The notes beneath the pieces are model-generated. The model did not search any database, had not been told where the DNA came from, and worked only from the letters and a program-made list of their open reading frames with translations. Below, piece by piece: positions 45,614 through 58,095 of a stretch of DNA of 64,000 nt (position 1 is the first letter of the stretch; every line of letters starts with the position of its first letter). A program made the translations under genes and the position numbers. Source of the stretch: Pyronema omphalodes (taxonomy: Eukaryota; Ascomycota; Pezizomycetes; Pezizales; Pyronemataceae); the NCBI GenBank assembly GCA_024516155.1, contig JAJJXM010000032.1, positions 248,001 through 312,000 on the forward strand, written 5' to 3'.

Positions 45614-48600
45614 AAGCGGTGAACGAGTGTATCAAAATTGTGATATAATCCACTGTTAGCTACAGGGAGAAAGGCCGGTTCTCGGTGGTTCTGGTGGTTG
45701 TGGATAGCGGCAGAAGAAACTATGATGTTGGTGGTTCTCGATGGGATATTTTGATGGTGTTATTTCCATGAGCCGGAGTGGAGATTTTCTTTAGTTCACA
45801 TGGTCCTACAGGCGTGACAATCGACTTTTTACCCAGCTAGGTTGAGTTAATAGTAAACTGGGTATCAAGTATGTGTTTTCTTGAGTGGTTTTATGTCTCA
45901 TCTCTTATACGGTTCAAGCAAGAGAACAAACGGGTCAGCTCTGTACCCTCTCATTATTATTTCACTACGCTGTATTCTGAGAGCTTATCGCATTCGATAA
46001 AGTCTTATGATTCAAGAAGGCTTTGCCTATAACCACCAAATATGTGATAGTCACACATTTTGATAATTCTTATTTATTTATTATCCATGTTCACCGTTCA
46101 TTTTCCCAGACTAGATAGGGTCTACTGAAAAACGCGAAGATCGAGGTCAAACATGTGATATTCTGTGACGTGACTACGAAAACCTCAACATATAAATAAC
46201 GGATTGCTACCCCCCGCATATCCACGATACCCAACTTTCCTTGCATATGTATGTGCCTAACTATGCCCTTAATTGAGTAACTGGAATCCTAGTAAAGGGT
46301 AGTTTGTGGCTTCCTGTATGGCCGGTCGATGGGCAAACAGCTGGTACCTACTTGTGCACTTGAGTTCTTGAAGGGTCGTGATTGCGGCGTAGGTTAGAAT
46401 GTGTACATGTTGAATTGATATTGATCAGGAGGTATGGCACCATATGAGGCGGATCCGGCGGGCACGTGGCATAGCTGCGGAGCTGGGGTGGAATGTGCAC
46501 AGGTGCAGAGGCGTTATGAGGCGGTGAAGTTCGAGGTGGAGGCTTCGGACTTTGCGAATCACGGATGGTAAGGCTTCCGTTTCTGTCTCTGCCTTTACAT
46601 TACATGATTTGAAATCGAGACGGGGGTGTCAGACACGTTTCGGAAGACACGCGAGTTGATAACGGGCCGAAGCCGTTGAGGAGTCATTGCCGTGATGGCC
46701 CGAAAAGTGTACCTAGCGTTGGGCTCAACTTGCTTCTGTTCATCCGCCATCCACCTCCACTTGGCTAGGCAATGGCTGCGTTATTGGCCGCAGCTTTAGT
46801 ATTGCGTTCTTGCTCTCTCTCCAGGAATCATGTTGTTCTCCACCTCTGTTCCACCTCTGGTTTCTTGCTTGTCACTCAACATCCTCCGATGTCTACAGCA
46901 ACTACTCGAATTTGTTGAAAGACCTGTTTGTTTAGTAAACATCCATCGTCATTCGCCATTTCAGAGAAATATCTGGGACCAATGAATGACGTTCAGGTTG
47001 GATCCTTCCATCTTGAACATCACCAGGCTTCGCTAGGCCCACCGGCGAGCTTCCCGTTTTAGGCTCCACCTCACACGACATCAACATCAAGGTTCTTCTA
47101 CTTTGTCCACGCAAACGCTGCATCAACGTGGTCATCAAGCCGTGGTCTCTCTTTTTCGGCGATCCTTAGTGTAAGGTGTCGTATACTATCACTGCAACCC
47201 CTCCACAGATGGCCTCTCTAATTGGATCCACTTCATCTACTTCCCATGATTCCTACACTTCCCCGCACCGGGGATCCGGGGAAGCCTAACAAATCTCTGA
47301 AGGCTATGATTCGACCACCGATATCAGAGACTGAGTAACATACAGTGTTACACAATCATTGGACAATTCATTCAACGTACTGCCGGGTATCCCGCTTTGA
47401 GGACGGGCGCTAATCGTGGTTCGCTAAAGCAACTCTCGAGAGGATTCGGTCATCGTGCAGGTCAACTTGAACCGACGTCAAACCCACGAATTTACCCACA
47501 ATTTACAAGCAAGGAGAGTTGAGGCTCTAAATTCAAGGAATTGTCCATCGTCAACCAGCGATAGGGAAGCGGAAGTAACAGAATGAATACGAATACAGAA
47601 AGCATCACTCGCTGTACTATTCATACGTGGACGCGCAATAACGGGAGAAAGCAGATCTCAAGCTCCCGAAATAGGCAGACATACCCGCACCACCATCGAA
47701 AGCAGTACGTTGACCAGCAATACCTCGTATCATAACCTTATTAATGGTAACCTACGGTTTATTCCGTTCTACTGACTATCGCGCGCTTGTCGGGGTTAAT
47801 CGGATGGGCTTACTCCGCGTCAACTGTCGTCTCGGGTGTATCTAGTCTCTACTATCAGGTTAATGGTCACCCACCCCGACATCTCAGTGACCGGTGACTA
47901 CCCCGATACTCAACGGTCTAACGGTCCCCCACCACCCGGCGAATGGGGGAATGGACTTAGAGACAGTTGAGGCCGAAGCTAAGCGTGCCAATCGACCCGG
48001 CACCGTCTCCAGAATCTCCAGAGTTACCGAGCCCCTCTATCGATACGGCGGGTGTCAACACGGACATTTGGCAAGTGATTTTCACGGTAATCCGTCCGCC
48101 CTATTGGTGTTTGTGAGTTTCTCATGACTCGAGTTGGACTGGTAGATAAACGTTGGAGGCCTGGCCTACTGTGTTGAGCTCGGTAAATGCTACATCCCGT
48201 GTTTGTGAAAACGGGGTACGCGACGTCATGGTCTTGTTTAACGCTGATCTCACACCGGGCGAGAGCGCTGCGATGGCAGAGTAGCACCATAGCAACCTGA
48301 GTTTTCTGACTCTGAGTCTGGATCCACTACGGCCATGAAACGCAAAACATGTACTCCTGTGGAACTCTCACACGGCCTCTCTTACTTTGACTCTCCAACC
48401 GCCAACCAATGAAATCGATATCCCAGGAGCAGGTGGTTAAAATAAAGACGTCAATGGTCAGAAGATTTCTTGGGAAATCTCGGTTAATCGCCACCCGTGT
48501 GGACTTTCTATACTTCTCCATCGAGAGTAACTTGCAAGAATCTCGAAAAAATATTCGGGTGAGGAATTGCAGAGGCTGATAATTATGATTTTCCCGATTT

Positions 48601-50678
48601 TTACTTGTATCGGGCTGGGTTTGAGCTTCAGAAGGAATTGAGACGCGACGCGCACAGTCCCTCGGTCTCACGAGGCTGGTGGGGAAACGACGGTCTTTCT
48701 TCGCACGGCGGGTGTCCGTGCTGGGTTGCTGCAACTTGGTCCCCTTGGTGTCCTTTGGCGGCGTTTCTAGGACGAACCCTGTCACGGGACCGAGCGGTCT
48801 TGTGATGTTAACCTGGAAATGTTGTTGGGATGGACGACGTAAAGCTGGAGTAAACAGTAGAGTAGAGCAGGGCTCGGCGAAGACCAGACTCTGGCCTGAG
48901 TTATAGTTTGTACATGTGGTTTGTATGCCCGCTTGGCTGGAGATGTTGAAGCTCCGGATTCAGTTTTTTGTTGTGTACCTGTGCCGATGAAGCCTGGGGC
49001 ATAGGAGTACAAAGCTCGGCTGCTCTTGCAGATGCATCTCTGCTGTATATGCATCATCTCCGTTGCAGCTTGCATAACTTCTCATCCGTTTTCTTAGACA
49101 GCCCCAGAATTTGCTTACTTTAGACCATCCCATCATTAGACTGGGTCTAGCTTGATTCCCTAGCATTCGTTAGCTCGGCTCGGAACTTCTTTCGCCGTTC
49201 TAGCGTAGACTGGGGCTGGGCTGCACCTGGGGTGGAAAGGACCGGTAGAGATGCGCCCGTGCAAAGGACCTGGGACATGGAGGGGTATGTATATCGCCAC
49301 TTGATGGTGGGTGACAAAGATATTCTGGGAGGCGAAGGGAAATTTGATGTTGCTGGATGTTGTGAATAGATTTGCAGATTTCCGAAGGCCCCGCAATGTA
49401 GAGTACTACTGGACGAATCAAAGCAACAGAGTGGATCTTGGGACACCTGCAGATGCTGTTTGTTATTGGAGAGAGGGCTTTTTTTGAAGGTGGGAAATGT
49501 GTAATTGAGATTGGATGTTGTGCCGCGCCAATCCGTCATGATATATATATGAATAGTAGCATCCGCCGTTGCCCGTGAGAAAGGGTTCTCACTCATCGAG
49601 CCTGTTCAAGACTCAACTTGCTACCTTTCAAGTTTCAACGATACCGAGAAAGAAAAAGAAAAAAAAAATCTCATTCAGAGACGACAACGACGACGACGAC
49701 GACGACTCAACTTCCGACTCGACTCCAGCTTTCATCACATTCCTGCCCATCGCCCTTCGCCCTTCGCCCCTCGGCCCGTCTCGTTCCCAACAACTCGTTT
49801 CAACGCCATCCGTTAATTTTGTTACGAAAAAAAAAGTTCAAGCGAGCCATCTCGATTCTCTCAGCCATCACCCATCACCCAGCACTCATCACTCATCACA
49901 TCCCCAATCAACCACCTCGGTCTTCCCACCACAAGCCGTGCATCACCCCCAACACTTTCCTCCCCCCCCCCACCACCACCACCACCGAGACTTAGAAAGT
50001 TAGACTAGTAGTAGTCATCCATACCCACTAACACCCTAGCGAAGTTGAAACTGTATACCACCCACCATACAACTGGACTAAAAGCAACAAGCATATTACA
50101 TACATACGAGATCATCGTTGGACGGACAGACAGACACATACACAGACACATACATACACATACACATACATACACAGACACCGACATAGACACAGACAGA
50201 CAGAGATAGATTGATAGATAGACAAGACAGGCTACCCAACTCAACAATATATACAAAGAACCATCCACATCCCCGCATCGAAAAGATACAACCACGCCAC
50301 GCAGAATTGTACCCAACTTTCAAGCAACTTCATCATATCACTTAACTCGACTTGATCTAACCAATCGTTTACTTACTTCTCTTCGCTCTCTTCGCTCTCG
50401 TCGCTTGCTTCCTTCCTTCCTGTTCGTCATCAGATATAGATACAGATACAGATACTACAACTACAACTGATACTACAACTACAACTACAACCCACAATCC
50501 ACAACTACAACTACAACCACTCCTTACTCCCTTCTCGCCGTACTCCCTTACTCCTTACCCCCGTCTCACCGTCTCGTCGTCTCGTCGCCGCATCCTCGCC
50601 CACCGCGTCAATCCACTACATCACCACACTTCCGTTCGTTACTCTGCTACCTCGATACACATATAACTATAGCCCGCA
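45614..50678. other. End of repeat domain II and 5-kb gene-poor region before lipin
   Basis: 45614-46230 is the head arm and a flanking fragment (46085-46165 resembles 12171-12250). 46231-49140 has higher GC and no clear repeat match; I see no convincing gene. One short frame at 46433-46570 ends exactly at a GTAA that could be a splice donor, but I cannot extend it. 49147-49596 (minus) is an open 149-codon frame without recognisable features. 49600-50678 is the lipin upstream region, with CGACGA, CCATCAC, ACATAC and CTACAACTA microsatellites and a C-rich run at about 49963-49971. Confidence 0.45.
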
Positions 50679-53328
50679 ATGCAGTATGTGAGGAGTTTAA
50701 GCGGTTCTGTTTCGAAAACTTGGAATTCTATTAAGTGAGCGCGCCTTTCTCCTTGTTTCTTCTCCCCAACCCCCCACACAACAGCTGCCCGCCACCCCCG
50801 GAACCCACCCGGCCACACACCCGCCCGCACACCTGCCCGCCCCCGCCCGTTCAACAGATGCCCGCCGACTCGCCCGTCGACCCGCCCGCCGACAGCTCCC
50901 CGCCCCCTCCAACACCTGCCCGCAGAACCTCCGACCCCCCACGCCATTCTTCCCCACATGACGCAGCAGCAGCAGGAGGAGGAGGGATCACAGAGCATTA
51001 GTATCAGAAACAGAAGCTGACAGCATACAATAGTCCCGCAACATTAAGTGGCGCGATCGATGTTATAGTTGTTGAGCAGGAGAATGGTACGATTGTTTTT
51101 TCCATGCCTATACCACCCCCACCCCCCCCACCACCACCCCCGACCACCACCCCCACCACCACCCCCACCACCACCACCGCGTTATAAGGATCAGTACTGA
51201 TGGGGTATGTGTTACGATAGGAGATCTTGCGTGTTCGCCGTTTCATGTTAGGTTTGGAAAGTTCTCGTTGTTGAGACCTTATGAGAAGAAGGTAGGGTGG
51301 ATGTTGTCTTCGGAATCGTGGAATAGCTGCTGACACGTGAAGTAGGTGGAGTTTAAGGTAAATGGACAAAAGACGGATTACAATATGAAGCTCGGAGAAG
51401 GTGGTGAGGCGTTTTTTGTTTTCGAAACAACAGGGCTGGTACCGAAAGATATGCAGACCTCGCCGCTGGTATCGCCAGCCGGATCACCAAGACCAACAGC
51501 TGCCGGTGGTTCATTGGGTGAACCTGATTACCTCGATATTGCAGATACAGATGAGAAATTTACTACAAGAAGAGTACAGTCAGACCTGGGGGCTACACAT
51601 CCCATGGGTAATGCTATCCAGATTTCTGTCGAGTCGGCAGATCCTGATGTTACTGCAGGTTCCACGAGGCCAGTAAGCGGCGATTGGAGCGGTGCTACTT
51701 TAAATACTTCTATGGAACGCAGCAAATCGGATGAGGTACTAACACCTACAGCAAGACGGTATACCACGAGTGGAACTCAACCCGATGTGTTACGAAGCAG
51801 ATCGCCTCCTCCTCCGGTCGACCAAGCTGCCGCTGTCGAAAGAGCACTCGCGCTATCAAGGAAGCTTAGCATATCGAATATTAAAACAAACGTCACCAAC
51901 AGCGGCGATGTAATGCTAGATATGCATGGCTATAAACTCGACGCCGAGGACGCTACCGAAGCGGAGAAACTGGCGCGCAAGATCCTCGCTGAGGAACTTG
52001 ACGGTGAATTCGACGTTTCGGCATTAATCGGAGCTGACCGTGATGGAAATCTCTGGATCTACTCTTCTGAAGAAGCAAAGCTTCTTGCATGCAGAGAACA
52101 CGGAATGCACCATCCTATCGACACTGCGGTTTCAGATGGTGGTTATTCATCAGATGATGGAAAGAGCGGATATTCCAGTGGAGAAGACGCAAGATTGATG
52201 CGAGCTAGTAGTACTCCCGCATCAACCCCTCCTTCTTCTCCTCCTCCTGGTCAAGAAGCCGACTCGAAATCATACGCCAAAACCCTCCGTCTAACATCCG
52301 ACCAGCTAAAAAGTCTTAACCTTAAGCGTGGTGCAAATGAGATTTCTTTCTCGGTGAATAGAGCTACTTGTACTGCGTATATGTATGTTTGGCGTTATGA
52401 TGTTCCTATTGTTATTTCGGATATCGATGGAACTATCACCAAAAGTGATGCTTTGGGTCATATTTTCACCATGGTTGGTCGTGATTGGACTCATCTTGGT
52501 GTAGCAAAGCTTTATACCGATATTGCAGCAAATGGTTACAACATTTTTTACCTCACCTCAAGATCCGTAGGACAAGCGGATACCACTCGAAACTATCTCA
52601 ACGGAATTACACAAGACGGCTACCGAGTTCCCAAAGGACCAGTTATCATGAGTCCTGATCGAACTTTCCATGCTCTAAGAAGAGAGGTTTATCTTCGAAA
52701 ACCTGAGGTTTTTAAAATGGCTTGTCTGAGAGATATTTTAAACCTCTTTGGGGAAAAACATAATCCGTTTTATGCGGGATTTGGAAATCGATTAACGGAT
52801 GCTTTGAGTTATCGTTCGGTGAATATTCCTTCTACTAGGATATTTACTATTAACTCGAATGCTGAAGTTGTGCTGGATCTACTGTGTTTGACGAAATATA
52901 AAAGTTCCTATGTCAACATGAGGGATTTGGTCGATCATTTCTTCCCCCCTGTCGAAATCGTTAAGGATACTCAGGAGGAATTCACGGATTTTAATTATTG
53001 GAGAGAAGATGTGGTTGATCCGGACTTGTTTTCGGATTCTGAAAACGAAGACGAGGAAGATGAGGAGGATGATGAAGATGTTGGTGATATGGGGGAAAGT
53101 TATTTGGAAGATGAAGATGCGGAATATGATGAGGATGATGAAGAGGAGGAGGATGATGCGGAGGAATATGAAAGTGAAGTCGAAGATGAGGAGGTGCTGG
53201 AGGCGGAGGATCAGGAGGAACGGAATTCGAAATTTGCAAGCAGAGGCATGATTAATGATATTGCTGATCCTATCACTCATGCGAAGGAGGCGATTGAGAA
53301 GGAGGTTGCCGCGCTGGTGGGGAAATAA
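50679..53328 (+). CDS. Lipin, phosphatidate phosphatase (Pah1/Smp2/Ned1 type)
   Basis: Lipin converts phosphatidate to diacylglycerol at the ER and nuclear envelope, steering lipid storage versus membrane growth. Four exons: 50679-50734, 51034-51086, 51221-51291 and 51346-53328, together 720 residues. Splicing restores the N-LIP domain exactly (SVSKTWNSIN, PATLSGAIDVIVVEQENG, DLACSPFHVRFGKFSLLRP, then VEFKVNG). The C-LIP catalytic motif DIDGT is at residues 419-423, after ISFSV and YMYVWRYDVPIVIS. Further C-LIP landmarks are FYLTSRSVGQAD, GPVIMSPDR and GFGNRLTDALSYR. A strongly acidic tail (about 620-690) ends in AIEKEVAALVGK. Intron 1 (299 nt) is C-rich and intron 2 (134 nt) carries CCACCACC runs; intron 3 is 54 nt. 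All introns have GT-AG ends. A broken copy of the 3' end lies at 14167-14905. Confidence 0.96.
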
Positions 53329-54200
53329 AGGAGGGGGGAGTTGAGGAGAAATAAAGGAGAGGTGGGGTGGGGGGGTTGAGCAGGAGAGAAGGAAACGGTA
53401 GATATCCAGCCTGGGAGTAGTGAGTGGTAAATAAACGGGATAGGCGTGGAGAGGATGAGGGTTAGGTGCCGCTGAGAAAGCAATTGTGTACGCAGATCAA
53501 GCGGGAAGTGTAAGATGTTATTATACCCAACTGTATTTTTTTGTTTCTGTTTCCTTGTTTCTTTGTCTTTTTTTTGTAGGATGGGAGTTGGGTCATTTGC
53601 ATTGTTGTTTTTTCCTTTTTTTTTTTTTGTTATTTTGTTTTTGACTTGTTTGTTTGCTTGCTTGCTTCTTTGTTTGTTTGCTGGTTTGTTTGTTTGCTTG
53701 TTTGTATAGACATTGCGGGAGTTTTTTTTTTTGTTTTTTTAGTTTACTGTTTTAGTTTTAAAGAGGTTAGGTGAAGATATTGTGGTTACTGTGTGGGTTG
53801 CTTTTTTAGTTTGTGTATTTCAAGAGATTGTGATTGTGATTGTGATTTTGTTTGTGGGAAGAGATTGTCATGTGATTGTTATGTGACTGCGGTTGTGAGA
53901 AGAGATTGTGATTGTGACTGCGGTTGTTATGTGACTGCGGTTGTGACTGCGGTTGTTATGTGACTGCGGTTGTGCCTGTGCTTGTGCCTATGGATATTAT
54001 ATTCTTCCGTATATTCTTCCGTATATTCTTCCATATATTCCATCATCCCATCATACAAGAAAATTATTCCCTAGATATATAGCTTGGATTTATTTCCTGA
54101 ATCATACCTTAACCGCCCATGTAGGACTAAAATGTAGCTTAGATACACTGGGTAGATGAATGTAGATATTTTATATTTTTATACCGGGGTCCGTGGTCCC

Positions 54201-54258
54201 GGGGGGGGGGGAGGGGGGGGGGAGGGGGGGGAGGGGGGGGGGGAGGGGGGGGGGGAGG
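54201..54258. repeat. G-rich tract, quadruplex-capable
   Basis: About 58 nt of G runs (7-12 long) separated by single A residues. Such a sequence can form G-quadruplexes and is prone to length error in assembly. Confidence 0.9.
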
Positions 54259-54858
54259 TATGTTGAGCTGAGGATTATATGTTGAGCTGAGGATTATATG
54301 TTGAGTGCTTTAATGGCATGGGATGAGGCAATGTGGGGTGTGGAGTGTTGTTGTATTATAATATCGCCAGATCATCCCTAAAATATACAATACCGCCATC
54401 TCCATCCCATCCCATTCCAGCAACTGTAACCCCCCCCAGTTATCCCGATCCGGATCCGGATCCCTACCTACCTATCCTTCTATCCTTATCTATCCATATC
54501 TATTGAATCGTGGATACGGAAATTGTTATAATAGATATAGATATAGCTAAAAAAATCTAAGACTGCTATGGAGAAGATTAGATTGGATTGGATTGGAGTT
54601 TTGAGAATCATTGATATAGATAGAGGATATTAATTTTGGTTAAGGAGACTTGAGTTTTAAGGTGCGATGCTGATGCGTTGCGTGGTGGATATAGACTTGG
54701 GTCGTGGACGTGGATACATATATACATATATACATGTATATATACTTACATAAGGTAGTTGTACCCATGCCTCATCTGATAGCTGCCTGGATATAAAAGT
54801 TTAGCAGATAGCTGGATGATATGGAGCAATGGAAAATGTTAGATTATATGACGATTAA

Positions 54859-54860
<2 letters not shown>

Positions 54861-54929
<69 letters not shown>

Positions 54930-54950
54930 CCCCCCCCCCCCCCCCCCCCC
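54861..54950. repeat. (CA)33 followed by a 24-nt C run
   Basis: A perfect CA microsatellite at 54861-54926 changes directly into a homopolymer C run at 54927-54950. Confidence 0.95.
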
Positions 54951-55290
54951 GGAAGGTAAATAGATAGACTCTCGGAATTATGGATATATCATCGATTCGC
55001 AAGGATAAGGATATGAAAAATGAAACTGTTGGAAGATTGCTGAGAAGAGGGAATCTAGCTTGGCGGAACAAGGTCCTTGAGGGGGACCAAGGGGGACCAA
55101 GGGGGATGTGATAAGGAGGATGAGACCAGCAGACTTTTCTACTATATATCATGCTTCCTCTCTCTGTATCGTCATCATTATCTACAATAGAACCCCATGT
55201 CTCCCCTTGTCCTTTCTCACAGGAAGGAATGTGAGTTGTGGATAATAAACCTGGGTCTTGTTGAGGTTGGAAGGGGTATCGTTTCGGATA

Positions 55291-55848
55291 TGATCTTGTT
55301 GGTCCTGCTATGAGGTATACATAACAGCGCCACCACTTCAACCGCTGCTACCATTTTTATTGGTTATTGAGCAATTAAAATATCAGCTTGCATGGAAATC
55401 AATTTGGAATCCACAAAGTCGAAGAAAATTACGGTAAACAGAAAAAAAACAATAATGCTAACCAATGCAGCCATCCCAAGCAACTCCCATCAATTATATA
55501 TCGAAACAAAGCCGCCACTACGAAAACATAATATTATAACCAATCACCATTACGAACCGCAATGCATACCACACCGCATTTCGTAGTTTACATGCCGACC
55601 TTCATTCCCTCAGTAATCATAACACGAATCCTAACCACTTCAGGGCAACAATTTCAACGCAGGAAAAACCCCACACCGGCTGATAGATAGAAAAAACACC
55701 ATCCAAATCTCGCACACAGAACCACTGACATCATATCTGTCCCCTACCGCTATCCTTATATAGACTACCACCAGCACCGAGAACCGCGCTTTCTCCGTCA
55801 AACCAACAACGTGTTATATTGCAATTTCAGTATGCCCTTTCACAACCG
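55291..55848 (+). repeat. Type-A head arm, left edge of repeat domain III
   Basis: Matches 60670-61203 and 6440-6896: the stretch after GTCCTGCTATGAGG, then CACAAAGTCGAAGAAA, CATGCCGACCTTCATTC, CCGGCTGAT and CCGAGAACCGC ahead of the tRNA-like gene. Confidence 0.65.
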
Positions 55849-55929
55849 GGGTTTGTAGTTCAATTGGTTAGAACGAGGTGACTTAGTATACTTAGGAGCC
55901 TCATGTGGGTTCGAGTCCCACCGAACCCA
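55849..55929 (+). ncRNA. tRNA-like gene, copy 12
   Basis: GAGG/CCTC subfamily with AGTATACT in the loop. Unlike copies 4, 9 and 13-15 its T stem is fully paired (GTGGG/CCCAC). A and B boxes intact; TTCTTTTTG follows. First member of a head-to-tail array. Confidence 0.85.
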
Positions 55930-58014
55930 TTCTTTTTGTCTGCTTTTTTTATCGCAAGCAGGGTGATAAGGCTACCCCCACACGTGAGGGCCCCGAACTT
56001 TTGATGTTATTGATACCGCAGGAGAACAAAAATCTAACTTTCTACACCCTGCTTTATGATACACCGTACCCATAGCGAAGTATGTGGAATTACCATTTTC
56101 AAGATACGGCGATTGGGAGGTATACCCTACCAAAGGCTACCATACATATCCCGGACTTTTCGATGTTATTCATGGCGCAGGAGAACAAAATTCCAATGTT
56201 TAAAGGTTGAAAACTTGGTATTATTTTAGCCAAATCCTTCATGCTGATACTTACCATATGGTTGATGTTGAGGCGTGATATCCGTTGGTGGAAGTAGGAT
56301 CGTGATGTATGACGTAAACGCGGGGTAGTATCACGTGATGGAGTTTAATACTTCTAGCAGTAGGTATGTATTTTTTGTTTGTTGTATTGAGTAATGTGAG
56401 TATATATGCATACTATATGGATATTGATAATGCGATTTTCGTACACTGTGATACAATTTGCGCACGAACATAGACCATATTTGCAGGAAGGGTTGGGAAC
56501 ATGTAGTATCACTCGCTCACATTCGCGTTGAACGTGGCAGCAGATATGGATATCAAATAAAATTCCATTGAGAAGCATTTGAGATCCGATGCATAAGTGC
56601 AAGATGAATTTATTAAGATGTTTCAACGCCGGATATATCGTTTCAAATCAGAGCATGCGGTCGGGAACGTAAATGAGGATCTTAACTGATTTGTGGCTGA
56701 GGTATTTTTTTTCAATGATGGCATATTTTTACTGATGGCAGATCATACTACTCATATGTGCCTATATATACGTTATCTATATCATTGTCAATATAATGTG
56801 TAATACGGGGCACAGGGAATACTGTCACTGATCATAGCCAGAAGATTCCCAAAATATCTCCCGCCGTGCATACAGTTTACGGGGCCTTGAAACCAGCTAG
56901 CATATATGCACTTGTTACACGCAAAGCTCTATGGTGATATTCACGCTTAAAGTAAATCAAGGTTAGTTTTAAACTGGAGCCATTCCATGATTCCTCTAGT
57001 CGAGTGTAGTTTTCAGTTGAAAGAATATCAGTGTACAGAGTTGTGTCGAGCTTATCCACTCCACTTCAGCAGACTTTTACTCAGTGCCCATAGTCATAAA
57101 ACGTAGCACAAGCAAGGCCCAGAGCATTGATGAAACGACTTTGCGTCCTAGCATGAGTTTTAAGCATATAGGAAGCACCATATAATATTATGTGCATCAT
57201 GTGAACTTGTGAAAATCAAGTATGGAGGACCTTATCGTTATCCTCCTCAGCGCTCGAAGGCTTTTAAAACTCTATATGATTTAGTTAGCAGTGGCTTCCT
57301 CTCTTGTTTGGTGTGCGGAATTTCGACACGCTTAAACTCCAAAGTATCATGGGAACTGCTGTTACACCGAATGCATTTTATCTGGGACACTCAATAGTAG
57401 CCCCTGGTTTACTCTTATGGATGAGAAGCGTGTTTGATATTCACAGACACCCGAGTCCGTCAATGAAGAAAAACTAATGTACCGCGGCGCTAGTTAGGGT
57501 ATAAGATGGCCATACATTACAACCCATTTTTTGTCACATAGATACTGGATTGTTTGATTCTTCGGAAAACACAAACTCCTTGGGCGACACGCATAGTAAA
57601 CCATTGCGAAATGAGAGCAGCTCTGACAACCTCAATACAAGGTGGAGGGATAGCAATGAACGTCTGCTAATTAGAACTGTTACTTATCTTGATTAATTCC
57701 CACGATATACAACGCACAGCGGCTACTCTCGTAACATTGTTTCTACTAATTCTACCATTCCCTCGGCATAGATTTGTGAGACCAGGAGTCAGTCGAGGTG
57801 CCCGGAGCACCATACATACGAAGAACGAGGGAAAAGCATCACTCCGGCTCATGGACAAGACACCGACCCGATCCCGCATGTGGAACGAGTTACCACTGAC
57901 ATCATATCGTTTTTCTACCGCCATCGAAGACCGCCACCAGCACCGAGAACCGCCCTTTCTCCGTCTAGCCAGCAGCTGGTTATATGGGAATTTTGATACG
58001 CACTTTCACAACCT
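55930..58014 (+). repeat. 2.17-kb tandem unit, array member 1
   Basis: Same landmarks in the same order as 58096-60205: CGAACTTTTGATGTTATTG, ACAAAATTCCAATGTTTAAAGG, bipartite motif (56302-56340), coiled-coil promoter remnant (about 57000-57190), then the type-C arm. No intact gene. Confidence 0.8.
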
Positions 58015-58095
58015 GGGTTTGTAGTTCAATTGGTTAGAACGAGGTCACTTAGTATACTTAGGAGCCTCATGTGTGTTCGAATCCCACCAAACCCA
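58015..58095 (+). ncRNA. tRNA-like gene, copy 13
   Basis: GAGG/CCTC subfamily, acceptor GGGTTTG / CAAACCC fully paired, B box GTTCGAATCC (one change), T stem with one mismatch, TTCTTTTTG after the end. 2,166 bp from copy 12. Confidence 0.82.

Larger units (their letters stand above)
53329..55290. other. 3' flank of lipin with homopolymer and simple tracts
   Basis: T-rich and TTTG-rich runs (53520-53710), GTGATTGTGACTGCGG repeats (53826-53975) and a TATATTCTTCCG repeat (54000-54040). Then G and CA/C tracts listed separately. A fragment near 54085-54135 (GAATCATACCTTAACCGCCCATG) resembles 5815-5855. No supported gene. Confidence 0.6.

Noticed and set aside
46433..46570. 45-codon frame ending at GTAA, possible first exon
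   Set aside because: I could not find a following exon that continues an open frame, and the short peptide matches nothing I know.
47340..48300. Possible LTR (TGTTACACAATC start) in the gene-poor region
   Set aside because: No second LTR, primer-binding site or reverse-transcriptase reading frame was found.
49147..49596. 149-codon minus-strand frame upstream of lipin
   Set aside because: No recognised motif, no repeat of it elsewhere, and it overlaps the probable lipin promoter. It could be real, but the sequence alone does not support it.
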